From: Taxillus chinensis
Lineage: Eukaryota; Streptophyta; Magnoliopsida; Santalales; Loranthaceae
Length of the DNA stretch: 64,000 nucleotides
Reading direction: 5' to 3'
Assembly: GCA_023512835.1 (NCBI GenBank)
Contig: CM042086.1
Coordinates: 9,525,799 to 9,589,798 of the forward strand
Positions 1-11,316 of this stretch are shown piece after piece. Both the position numbers and the translations under genes were made by a program. The notes under the pieces are model-generated. The model was not told the origin of the DNA, ran no database searches, and worked only from the letters and a program-made list of their open reading frames with translations. Within the stretch, counting starts at the first letter, position 1, and every line of letters starts with the position of its first letter.

Positions 1-3000
1 TGCAGGTTCGGTCGCTTGTAAGTATCTTCATATATACCACAGATACATGGCAGTTGATATTTGCAACGCACATTAATTACTTGGTCCCTTGTTTTTGTCA
101 TCTGTCCACGCTTGTAATAATCATCTTCTCCGTGTTAACCATCTCAGACATCACCAGTACAGGTTAGCGATTAGGTGAAAAAAAAGGGGGCTCTTTTTTT
201 TTTTTTTTTTTTTTTTAGTTATTATCATTGTTACTCTCAGCTTTGGATTTGGACGTTTGGTGGTGGGTTTATTCACTATTAATGCATATCTGCTTTGTAT
301 ATATGTTTCGTTGCCACTTGCCAATGTACCCTTTTACAAAAACTTTATTAGTTTTTTTTTAATCTTGTTTTTTAACACTTGTTTTTTACCCTTGTTTTTC
401 TTTCCCAGGTTTTTAAGGAAAAAACTATTCATTCATTTATCTTCTTCTTCTTTTGAATTTAAATTATAGTTATTGTTGCTTACAATTTTACTTTTGTTTG
501 ATAAAAGTTATCATAGATTTGAAAATTTAATAAGTTTATTAACAGACACTTTTTAAGCTAACTAATTCATGGTACTGTTTTTTTCCCCACCCTAATTCTT
601 CCCCTCTATATTTGTTGCTTCTTTATATTTTTCTCTTATGGTTGTAGCAGGCAATTATTGTTTCTCTCTTTACCATCAATTTTCTATTAAAATTTTATTA
701 GCAAAACTATATCTTTTATAAGTATTTCTATTATTTCTCTTACAAATTGTGGCTTTCACTATTGCTAAGAAATTAACATGTGGTCAAAGATGTTTCTTAT
801 CTTTGATGGCTAATATGGGTATTGTCAAGAAATATATAAGTACTTAAAATTGTTTTTTATCTTTTTATGGATTTTTAAAATTTCTTTTGGATCTCTTCTC
901 TGTTTTGGATTTGTTTTAAATTATATACGCTAAACATTACTGTTTTTCTCAAAAATTCCCGTAATCTCGTTTAAATTAAGTGTTCAGCACCATGGTTCTT
1001 TAGGAAACTACCACTACAGCCTTGATATATACTGTTCTTTTTGTTTCCATGGTTTTGATAGATGAACAATCAGATTATGAATTTGTTTATTATTATTTAG
1101 GTAGCACTGTTTTGTTTGTTCTATGTATGGTGTATTGAATAATTTAGAATTTCACAAAAAACAAAAAACAAAAATCGTTTGAATGGTTGATTCTAGTGGA
1201 ACTAAGGAGTTTGGTAACTTGTTACATCAATCTTTTATTTAGTTTCAAATCTATTGGAGAGAGTCATTTTCTTGCAAATGTTTTTGGATTACCATGCAGG
1301 TCCTCATTCAACAAGTGTGAAGTCATTAATTTTGGAGTAACTCTAATTCAATAACCCCTATAGATTGTAGGCACATGCCACACATCTATGGTGATGTTTG
1401 GGGCGTCCTATCAATGTGTAATTTGAATATAATTTTCTTGTTTTTTTGGATTTCATGATTGGGAAGTGGGAACACATCACAATTCTGTCATCTTCTCAAT
1501 CATCACACACACAGATGATGAATTTAGGCAACAAATTAAATTTGTATTATTATGCTTTGGATTTGGTGATTAGTTCTTTGGGTGGTAAGAACCGTTCACT
1601 ATATAAAAATTCATGCTTTTGTTTTCACTTAAATTACACAGATTATTGCCTTTGTATTGATTTGTGTATTTTTTTCAATGAAGTTTTTAAAGGCTTATTT
1701 ATGCTTTCTAGGTCAAGCTTGTGGAGAATTGCTTGTATATCACATGGCAATGATGATGGTTAGTCGATTTCATGTGCTTCTGCACAGCACAAGGGAAATG
1801 GCACCCCTCAGAGAGCTTCATCTTTTTAAAAAGGCACATCTTCTGTTCCTGCATTTTCCATATTCCCCTAATGTTCTTTACTCATTTATTGCCTTACAGT
1901 TCTCATATATATAATCCTTGCATTCCTTCTTGTTCTCAATCGGCAATTCATGTGCTAATCTATATGTTATTATTGATCATCTAATAAAAACCAAAAGTGA
2001 AAATATTGATGCTCATTAATCAGTTCTACAGTAGTTCAATAATGTGCATATTTCGGGCTTTGGAAAGCGTAAAAATAATTTAGAAACAAAGCAAATTTGG
2101 AAAATTATACCTCAATTCTTCTCAATTGTATGATCACAGATTCTATAAGCGAAGACTGGCAAAATTGATGATTTTAAGTCTTAGCCTCATGCGTTCCTAA
2201 AACCAATTTTAGGGTCTTGTGACATTATTTAAAAATCCATGATGTGTTCCATATGAATTTTTCGCATATTAAGGAGGAAAATAAAATGCAATGAAAAATG
2301 CTGGGTTTTTGAATGACTCATATGAATGAAAGAAAAGTGAAAGCAAGTCTTGTTTTTCGCATTCCTTGCCTTGTGTCTTCTCATTGGCTTCTTTGAATTT
2401 TTCAAGAATTGAGAACATTTTTACGATGGTGGCAACACCAGGAGAAGTGGCAATGTGTGATGAGATAGAGAACCTTCAATGGGGGTGTATGCCGGAGGGC
2501 TTTTCCCAATGGTGTACGCTGGAGGGCCATCAACGCGGTGTGTGGTCAGGGGGTCATTGCCAGAACAGTGGATAGTACACTGTGTTGAGACCATGAGAAT
2601 AATATTTTCTCCAGTGCGTTGGGGATTCACTATGTTGACACTGGAGATTGCAAGTGTTCTAGATTTATTAGAGCTTTTCCATATAGTAAGGCTTTATTAT
2701 ATATAGATGTGATGTGAACCCTACAAGGTTACACACTACATACACTGTCCTATTGGCTCTAAGTGCACAAACTAGCACCACGAGCCCAGTTGGATATTAA
2801 CCTATAAAATTTACTGCTTTATGAGTAATGGTTTATTTAAATTTTATTTCCACTCTTTCTCATGAACTAGAAATGTGATGCATCTCAGAACAGTATCATC
2901 CACAGACTCTTCATCAACCCTTCATCATATGTGGACAATGTCTTAAACAATTTATTCGGGGAGGAATTATTCTCTGCTCTGATTTGCCCCATTGGATATG

Positions 3001-3121
3001 TTTCACACATTCTCTGAGTCTGTCTACTAAATAGCATCATATTTTATGTATTGACAATACCATCCATTTACCAACATTATAATCGATAATGAATCACGAT
3101 CATTTGAGATGTTTCTAATAG
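1..3121. other. AT-rich region, no gene recognised
   Basis: About 3.1 kb without a supportable gene. It holds a T-homopolymer near 193-216, several short open frames in low-complexity AT-rich sequence, and a stretch at 2366-2700 that is open in more than one frame and matches no family I know. A few AG/GT pairs, such as TGCAG at the left edge followed by GTAAGT at 18, could belong to an untranslated exon of a gene to the left or to the 5' part of the SRR1-like gene to the right, but nothing proves it. Confidence 0.5.
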
Positions 3122-3172
3122 GTATCTTTGAACTCCCAGTTCCCTACTCGTTTTAAGGCATTGAGCGCCTGT

Positions 3173-4966
3173 ATGATGGCAAAGCACAAGGCCTTCATGT
3201 CCACAGCAGCTGCCTCCACACGCACTTCGAACCAGCTGGCCCTGAACCCAGATGAAGACGTTTGTTCCAAACACAGTATGGACTTGCCTGCAATTTTGAT
3301 TGCTAAGGATTTAAACCAGCCAAATGCTGATCCTCGCTTGAAGTGTGAGGCATACAAGCTATTGCAGGAAGTGGAGAAAACAATAAAAGAAGTAGAAGAA
3401 TCCAGGTTTTATGCTAAATTGAGTAAACAGCTCAAAAGCTGCTCAACCATTCAATGCAATATGAGTCGCCTGTTGGCACATGAGTCACAACTTCCGATGG
3501 TGATATATGGACTTGGGAGCATGGAATTTTGCTTCAAATCACATTATCAACTAGCCATAGCAATCTTATTGAAGCGAGACTTCCCCCACTGGATTGGAAA
3601 TATTGAAGTTTTTGATCCAGTGCTGTCTCCAGCAGACATTGTTGTGCTCGAAAACTTCGGTTGCACTGTTCTATCCATGAATGAGAGATTTTGCAGGCAT
3701 GTCGAGAGGCCTACTCTGTTCTACATCCCGTACCCGGTTTATCCCCTGCTAGGGAACCTGCTGGATTCAAATTGGCACCCTTCTCGAGTTAACCAAATTG
3801 TTTTGCTGACAAACAAACTATCAACGGAATTGATGTTATCTAATAAATATAAGGAGCGGCTTGATGATCACTATATGGAGAGACTGCAATACCCTAATGT
3901 CATTCAGAAGTACACCACAGAGGTTGAGGTCAACGCGAACTATGGCGGCCTGTGGGATGACATATTTTTTAATTTTGCTTGGCATTTCTTCAATGTGGAT
4001 TCTCATATTGACATGGAGAACTTACTTCCTGGTATGGATTCTTGCTGTTGTTATTTATCTGTGTTTTAGTATGATATGCTTGTTTTGATTCGATGGTTCC
4101 TTTTTGCTGGAGGAAAGGTGAGCCTTCGAAAGAGGTAAGAGTGAAGAATAAAACATGTGAGTGGGAGGCACACGACTTCAAACATCTTCGGGGGTAAGTT
4201 AAGCTATTTAGAGAATTTATTCAATTCAACAATCTTCATCCCTTCAGAATCAAAATCACTACGACGTTCTTGTTTTTTCTCCAGGATGTCAGAGAGGATA
4301 TTCACGTCTGCTCTTTTCAGGAAGAGCGTTGTTCCACACAAAAACATCTGTCACGATTCAGATGAGAGCAGTGATGGTGATTTTGATGGGGAGAGCAGTG
4401 ATGGTGATCCAGATGACGAGAGCGAAAAAACTTCAAGAACTCATGGCGTATATCGAGTCCCATATTGGATGCGGTGCAAGCCAGTTCCTCCTCCTCCGGA
4501 ATGTGTGAAGCTAAGCATTAGCGGAAGAGGCTATGACGCCCGGAACAACACCCCAGCCGGATTCGGAGGCATTTTTCACAACGATTGCAACATACCCCTG
4601 GCGGTTTTCAGTGGCAGCCTCGGGGGAGCAGACATGACTGCAGCCGGCATCAAGGCGTTGAAGCATGGCCTGAGATGCCTGGAATACATGGATTTCACTG
4701 CTCGAAGGCTGTTGGTGGTGGGAGACGACCTCACCGTCATTCGGTGGGCATACGGTCTCCCAGAACCACCGGCAAGGCTCCAGGCCGGGGTGAGGGAGAT
4801 TGTTGCTCTACTGAAAAGCACTGACGCAGTGGTTTACAATGTCTACGAGGAAACAAATTTTGTGGCGGCCCACTTGGCCAAAAGGGGATCCATGCGCGAC
4901 CTTCCTCTTCCCCTTACATGGATAGCTGCTGGTGATGGATCTTGGGTGTCACCAGGCTATGTGTAA
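3173..4966 (+). CDS. SRR1-like protein with C-terminal RNase H-like domain (3-exon model)
   Basis: Model: exon 1 3173-4031, micro-exon 4113-4134, exon 2 4285-4966; 1,563 nt, 520 aa. The first part has the SRR1 domain: the block LPMVIYGLGSMEF, then AILLKRDFPHWIGNIEVFDP, a GCTVLSMNE motif, IPYPVYPLLGNLL and the closing FNFAWHFFNVDS. SRR1 proteins act in phytochrome B and circadian signalling in Arabidopsis. The second part has an acidic linker with a doubled ESSDGD motif, then an RNase H-like fold (VKLSISGRG, LLVVGDDLTVIRWAYG, AAHLAKRG). The frame runs through the 22-nt exon by splice phases 1 and 2. The start ATG at 3173 is the first in frame after an AG at 3121; an upstream exon could supply a different N-terminus. 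Alternative: two adjacent genes. SRR1 identity is firm; the join is inferred. Confidence 0.65.
4492..4963 (+). other. Degenerate RNase H-like (RVT_3-type) domain
   Basis: The C-terminal ~155 residues of the preceding model resemble the RNase H-like domain common in plant retroelement-derived host proteins: a first strand with GRGYDARNNTPAGFGGIFH, a helix AAGIKALKHGLRCLEY, a strand LLVVGDDLTVIRWAYG and the end motif NFVAAHLAKRG. Of the usual D-E-D-D catalytic set only the third-strand Asp is visible. The first-strand position is in SGRG, the helix Glu is replaced in AAGIKAL, and the last motif has AAH where ADxLA is expected. I infer a non-catalytic fold. The stop TAA at 4964-4966 lies inside GTGTAAGT, a good donor consensus, so an alternative downstream exon cannot be excluded. 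Confidence 0.6.
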
Positions 4967-5650
4967 GTTGTTATGATTTTATATATCGGCTTCTCCTTTT
5001 GTTAGTTGATAGTTTAGCCTTTCTAGTTATGCGGATCCCAAACCAACCTTTCCTTTCCCCACTGTTTAGTTGGAGTTGTCCCTCAACATACCACCAGTAA
5101 CTGAAAGTTGTTATCATTTGCGGTCAAGAAAGTTACGTGATGCATGCTGCAGCGTAAATCTGCTCGTCTTCGCACCAAAATAATCGGGTAGTGTGCCCCA
5201 AAAATGCATAAACAATCGTCCTCCCATTAAATAAACGTTTCATATTATATTATTATTTTAATAAATTGAATGGGTTTTGTATTATATTTTTCTAATTATA
5301 TATTTAATGTAAAATTATAAAAAAAAGAAAAGAAATTTTAAACTTATGAAAAAATTAGTTTTAAGAGTGCGTTTAGTACGTTTATCGTTGAGACTGCAAC
5401 GAGGTGAGGATGAGAGACTCGTTTTTTGTTTTTTTGTTTCAGATGTGTGTTGGATCATAACTATTTACCAGTAAGCCAAACATGACGGGATTTCTTCAAA
5501 GTAATCAACAAAATAACACAAGCTAACTATGATATTTATAACAGAAATTACTCAACAAAATGTACAACACCGAACAGGACACAAAACAAAGGCTTCAACG
5601 AGCAATTACACTGGGGCATCTCATGAACAAATTTTATTTTTAAAGCAAAT
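4967..5650. other. Intergenic, AT-rich
   Basis: 3' flank of the SRR1-like gene. No coding signal seen on either strand. On the minus strand an AATAAA lies near 5635-5640, just after the end of a minus-strand open frame that stops at 5675. Confidence 0.5.
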
Positions 5651-5674
5651 TGATAGTTACGGTTACATGAAAAA

Positions 5675-5983
5675 TTAAAGCTTACAAGAACAGAAGCCTG
5701 TCAACTCCTTAATCGCCTTCTTCTTTTCTGCGTCTGCGTTCCTTCTCTTGTTTTTCTTTCTTGAATTTTTTTTTCTGGCCTCCCTCAACTGCCATGGAGT
5801 CCTCCCTTTAATAGCCGGTGGATGGAATTTGCCTCTGTCGGGAGCTCTCACAGAGGGACGGCGTAAAAGCAGAGGCACTGGCCTCGGGCGGACAGAGGGG
5901 TGGCGGATATTGCGCAGATTGTCGGTGTCGGTGGTGCTGGCCTCGGGCAGGCAAAAGGATAATAATAATAATAATACACACAT
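5675..5983 (-). other. Unassigned minus-strand open frame, basic C-terminus
   Basis: A 102-codon minus-strand frame. Its upstream half is Pro/Arg/Leu-rich and lies inside the GC-rich duplicated repeat, so it is probably not coding. The downstream half (about 5675-5840) reads a lysine/arginine-rich tail with TPWQLREARKKN and EKKKAIKELTGF, followed within about 50 nt by AATAAA on the same strand, which looks more like a real last exon. I do not recognise a family. It may be a short gene, a gene relic, or part of the repeat. Confidence 0.25.
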
Positions 5984-6400
5984 TTTTTATAACATATAAA
6001 AATAAAAGCACACACTTCTTTTTTTTTAACATACAGTAATCAAAGAATAAAACAATAATTATGATCGAGCCCCAAAAACTACTTTCTTCGTCGAGAGGGA
6101 TTTTCATTTTTTTTCGCACGGTGTGACTAAATCACACATCAGCGACTATAGGGGCGAAAGAGGGCAACTGCTAGACAAAAGAGGGGCTGCGTACAAACTG
6201 TCGCAGGTAAGGGCAGCGTAGAAGGAGGGCGACTACTAGGTTTTGTTTTAGATTTATTTTCAAAATAGAGAGGAGGGACGGCGTAAAAGCAGAGGCACTG
6301 GCCTCGGGCGGACAAAGGGGTGGCGGATATTGCGCAGATTGTCGGCGGTGCTGGCCTCGGGCAGGCAAAAGGATAATAATGTAATAATGATATAATAATA

Positions 6401-6454
<54 letters not shown>

Positions 6455-6795
6455 TAATAATAATAATAATAATAATACACACACATTTTTTATAACATAT
6501 GAAAATAAAAGCACACACTTCTTTTTTTTTAACATACGGTAATCAAAGAATAAAACAATAATTATGATCGAGCCCCAAAAACTACTTTCTTCGTCGAGAG
6601 GGATTTGAGTTCGCTGCGGATTTTCACTTTTTCCGCACGGTGTGACTAAATCACACATCAGCGACTGTAGGGGCGAAGGAGGGCAGCTGCTGGACAAAGG
6701 AGGGCCTGCGTACAAACTGTCGCAGGTAAGGGCAGCGTAGAAGGAGGGCGACTACTAGGTTTTGTTTTAGATTTATTTTCCAAATAGAGAGGAAG
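5853..6795. repeat. Two-copy tandem repeat, ~420-bp unit
   Basis: Copy A starts at 5853 and copy B at 6273 (offset 420). Both open with GAGGGACGGCGTAAAAGCAG, carry the doubled GGCCTCGGGC motif, an ATA(A) microsatellite, a T-rich block, the TCGTCGAGAGGGATTT junction and the GTCGCAGGTAAGGGCAGCG block, and end near CAAATAGAGAGG. Copy B is longer because of a 53-nt G run and an extra segment near 6606-6622. The copies are otherwise very similar, so the duplication is fairly recent. Short Pro-rich frames on the minus strand here are products of the G run. Confidence 0.85.
6401..6453. repeat. 53-nt poly-G homopolymer
   Basis: An uninterrupted run of 53 G between TAATAATA and an ATA microsatellite, inside copy B of the tandem repeat; absent from the matching place in copy A. 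It would have strong quadruplex potential. It could also be a sequencing or assembly artefact of a shorter tract. Confidence 0.9.
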
Positions 6796-6968
6796 GAAGT
6801 ATTTGGTGATGAAGGCTAACGGTGTGAACGTGTTAAACGATATTACGTGCACCGTTTTGAGATTATTTTTAATTACAGTTCCTGATGTGTGAATTAATGA
6901 CGTGACACGATCAAATTGATTTAGCCACACCGTGCGGATAAAGTGAAAATCCGCAGCGAACTCAAATC
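6602..6968. repeat. Fold-back inverted repeat, arms ~50 bp
   Basis: The left arm begins GGATTTGAGTTCGCTGCGG at about 6602 and continues through CCGCACGGTGTG and CTAAATC. The right arm, ending at about 6968, is its reverse complement (CCGCAGCGAACTCAAATCC). The loop is about 265 bp. This suggests a small TIR element or a palindromic rearrangement at the edge of the tandem repeat. No clear target-site duplication was found. Confidence 0.6.
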
Positions 6969-7189
6969 CGAATTAGAGCATCTACCCAACTCTAATTTTT
7001 TCTCTCTATTAATGTGTAAAATTTTAGATCTGTGGGCTTAAAAAATATACATACATAGTTTTCTTATGGCGATAAATAAATCAATCATGAACATACTCGT
7101 GTTCGGCTCGATAAATGATCGTTTATATTCGTTTCTTAAGAAATAATGTCATTAATCCTTTATTTATAGAAAATATTAATTCTATTTCT

Positions 7190-10100
7190 AGCTCCTCCAC
7201 AAAGCAGGATGTCAATGTCTCAGTTGTGGACTGTAATGTTAATGAAAATACCAAGGTTATACTCAAAATGTTTGTCGACACCCTCGGATAATTTAAAAAT
7301 ACCCGCTCATTCGAGACGGGAACAAGGTGGGGAAGTGATTTCATTTCAGGTAAATTTATTGATGATAATATATTATTAGTTCAATAAATGATACATTGCA
7401 TTGATGAAAAAAATCGTAGTGGTAATGTTGTTCTTAAACTTGATATCATGAAAGCATATAATAGTATTAATTGGGGTTTTTTAATTTAGAATGCTTTCTA
7501 AATTTGATTTGACACTTCCTAGATTCTTAATGTGAGTAAGCTTGTTAATAACTGTTTGGTTTTTTGCTGTTGTTAATGGGTCCTTGTCAGGGTATTTCAA
7601 ATCTGAGCATAGTTTTAGTCAAGGTGACCCCCTTTCTCCTAGCCTCTTTATCCTCGCTGCTGAATATATTTCTACGGGTCTCGTTAATATTTTTTCTAAA
7701 TACAAATCTATGCATTATTTTGCTCCCAAATAGTTTTCCACTTTGGTTTGCATATGATATAAAAAACTTTACTGATAGTTCTAAAGCCTCCTTAACCTGT
7801 ATCATGAATTTTCTTTCCATTTATGAAAGTTGTTTGGGTCAAAAGGTAACTAAAAATAAAAGTGGCTTTATTGTTGGTAAATAAATTTATAATATTAGAT
7901 CGTCCATTATAGCCACTACTACTAGTTATTATAGAGTTGTCCTCCCTAGCAAATATTTGGGTATTATATTGTACAAGGGGCCTAAAAAAGCATTCTTGTT
8001 TGATGAATTAATATGCAGAATTCGGGCTCGTATATATGGTTGGGAGAAAAATTTTGACCACCCCCCCCCCGTGGGAGAATTACCCTTCTTCAAAATACCC
8101 TTACTTCCATGCCTCTATATCTTCTTCAAGTGCTTAAGCCTCCCCAGATTGTTATTCAAAGAATTGAGAGTTTGTTTAATAGCTAGGTTTCTGTGGGAAG
8201 TGAGTCATAAAAAACTTGAAAGACCTTTGCTTTCCTGAAAAAGGTGAGTTGGGTTTTGTCATTGTTTTTTGGAAAACATGAAAGTGTCTTATATTTGGGC
8301 TCATTATTTTAGGTTGTTTGGGGTTTTAACCTCATCCTCTAATGATCTTAAAAAGTGGTTTATTGCTCGGATTAAATCTAGATACTATATTTGTTTGGGG
8401 CACATTAGTGTCTTAATTCATATGCTTATTTTTTGGTTCATATGGAATGGACAAAATGATTCTAAACCCCATGAGATGGGTTTCTATACTGCCCGTACAA
8501 TATGGAAAATCAATACTATGGTGTGTCAGCTTTGATGTGCATGTCTTCTCAAACACTGGCAATGGAAAGGGAGCTCGGTCACTACTTGATTTCTTCTATT
8601 GTTTTGATAATAAACCAGCTGCATCTCTACCACAGCTAATTTTTTGGCGTATACCTACAACTGGTACCTTCAAACTCAATACTGATTGCAACTTTAATGC
8701 TAACACTCGGTAGACAGGTGGAGGAGGGTTAGTGAAGGACTCCAATGAACAACTTGTATTTTTCTTCTTCCTACCATTACCTGTATCTATAACTAATGCA
8801 TTTGCAGCTGAAGCTTTCGCTGTCCAAAAGGGCCTCTGTTTATGTCTAGACAAGGGTATTCATCATTTATGGGTTGAAATGGATGCCCTCAGTATTATCT
8901 AGATGATCAAAGGGAAAAGGAAGGCTCCTTGGGATGTATGCTATGCACAACATCCTTTGTATGATGGGTAAGATTGATGTTCAGATCACTCACATCCATA
9001 GAGAGGGGAACCAAGCAACTAATTTCCTTGCCGATTTGGGTGTTCTCTCTATATTTATCTGTGTTTTCTTCTTTTGCTGTTTTTTTCAATTTTGAGAGGA
9101 AAATCTGGGTTGATAACTTGGGCCTTCCCCACCTTCGTTTTACATGAGTAGGTTGTGTATTAGTGATTGGAAAATCTTCGAAAAAAATTATTTCAAATCA
9201 TGTTATGAATGTCGTCTCTATTTGTGCCTGGTATATAATTGTATTGATCTTATCATTATGTTTTTTGCTCTCTTGGCTGAAATTATAGCTGGGTTTTCAA
9301 CACTTTCTTGTCTCAGTTTTTATACAGGTTTATTGGAATTCTTGCTAAGGAGGTTAGTCTTCCCATCTCCTGGAGCCGACCTGCGGGCTGCATCTAGGTT
9401 TCTCCTTTTTGGTTTATGGGTTTTTTATTGGCAACATTAGTTTCTTCTTGGATGAGAGGAGATGGGGGTTTGTTTGTGAGCCCTTTTTCTTCATTTCTCA
9501 TATTCTCTCCGGTCTTTCTTCTATTATTTCTGAAGTTGTTCAGGCTCCATAGCAGGATGTAATATGCTTGTTAATTCTCATTTATTTCTCCCTATCGAGG
9601 GGTCACGTCTGTATGTTAGAAAGGTCTTTTTATTTCTTAGTCATTTCTCTCCCATTTTGTGCGGCAAGTGACTGTGAATTTTGGGTGCCCAACAGGTTAT
9701 TTCCTCACAGCTCTCTTTTTTTCAATACAACAGCAGGCCTCGTGGCTGAATTTTTCTATTACTGTATTGGGGGGGATTTCATTTTGCTTCTTGGGGGTGT
9801 TTGTCCTGATATCAAGTTCAAATGATACTCTATGATTCCATTTAAATCCGTTTCCCGTTTGCAGTCAGTTAAAATGATTACATCAACATTACCTAATGAG
9901 CACTAATCAAATTCATTGGTAGCTGAGTTTGCTTACAATTTAAGACTTTGATTGTGCAACCATATGTAATCAGTCAGAATGACTATCTCTTTGGTATAGC
10001 TGGCTCTCATTCTTATTTTCTTTTAATTTTGTTGTAACCCATACTCAAAACTCATCTATGTAATTTTTTTTTATCTGATTCTCTTTTGATGTAGCATTCC

Positions 10101-10210
10101 CCCCATGCTCTTTTATGTAATTATTGTTTTGTCTCATTGATAGGTTAGGTAAATGCTCAACACATCTTGTATTTTCTTCTATTATTAATAAAAGATATAA
10201 ATTTTAACCA
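7190..10210 (+). mobile_element. Decayed LINE (non-LTR retrotransposon), 5'-truncated
   Basis: Plus-strand remnants in collinear order: the RT block GDFISGKFIDDNILLVQ and KLDIMKAYNSINWGFL (about 7335-7490), FSQGDPLSPSLFILAAEYIS (about 7605-7670), a damaged catalytic FAYDIKNF box (7747 on), NKSGFIVGK, then KYLGIILYKGPKKA and IRARIYGWEKN (7950-8055), and an RNase H-like domain with KLNTDCNFNANTR, GLVKDSNEQL and WVEMDALSII (8660-8900). Frameshifts and stops break it throughout, and the FADD box is changed to FAYD, so it cannot be active. The 3' end is probably the A-rich tail at about 10185-10210 after an AATAAA. The segment 9140-10185 would be its 3' part, with no clear coding content. Confidence 0.8.
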
Positions 10211-11316
10211 AAAAAACCTAAACCCTAAGAAATCCTTGAACCAAACTTATAGTCCAATAATTTATTCATAACCCTTCAAAAATAATAATTAAACCAAAAT
10301 CATCATGATTCATAAGACCAAAAATCCAATACATATGGTAAATACTTAGGGTAAAATATAAAAAAAATAAACTACGAAAATAGAGACCAAAACCAAACCC
10401 GACCAAGGACTGGAAGTCTTAATGCTAAACCAATACATATTATATTCATGTAGATACACAACTATACATTTCACATGCTAGCCTGCATTTGCATATTGAC
10501 AAAGCCATATATATAACCTCTAAAATATTGCACAATTAGTCTATAAATTTTTTTTTATATTAGGATATGTTTGGTATCATTATATTATTAATATTATTTT
10601 TGAAAATATTTTTTTAAAAAATAGTAAGTCCAATAAATTTAAAATTATTTATAATTGTTAGAAATTTATCTGGATCCATAATTTAAAAAAATATTATATT
10701 TTTAAAAATAATTGAATTCACTAAACAGGGCCAGGGCCAAAGTGTTCCAATACACATCCAAAACTTACCTAGTAGGAGCACACAACAATTATAGACCATA
10801 AAGCATGCTCTATTAGAGCTACCAGCCTCCAAATGGACTCTCACAGTTACTAGAGTTCAATGTAAAATGGATGCCTGCTCATAGTATGCCCGGCACATAC
10901 AAAATGAACCCCCATCTGAGTATGCACACGTGATGTGCACAAATGCAATAACAATCCAGGGCTAAATCCATCCAACATACCAATTGAATTTGAACTTTAT
11001 TTAGCATAAAAACAGCAAGACACCAGATCGCCAGAAAAGATTTCATAATAAATTCAAAAAACCAAAATCATTCAAACAGATAATGGATCACAATAAAAAC
11101 CCATCGAATCCTTTCATGTTCTACTTCCTCCATATTTGCTCCTCAAACACATCCATGGCCAAAAACTAAGGACAAATGATACATTTGCCATAAAGGTAGG
11201 ACTAACACACATTATCCCGCTTGGTCATTGATGCTTTTAACTAGATACATTTCACACAGAAATGCAGTGGACTAATAAGTGATGATACTGCGTTGAACTA
11301 CATCTCCATAACTTCA
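10211..11316. other. Intergenic, AT-rich
   Basis: No gene or clear element seen. It lies between the LINE tail and the last exon of the minus-strand RPB10 pseudogene, so the right-hand part would have been that gene's 3' flank. Confidence 0.5.

Noticed and set aside
6139..6715. Minus-strand ORFs of 115-151 codons with long polyproline runs
   Set aside because: They are products of the G53 tract and the ATA microsatellite in the duplicated repeat, open in several frames, with no family signal.
7190..10210. Active retrotransposon
   Set aside because: Stops, frameshifts and a damaged FADD box (FAYD) rule out activity.
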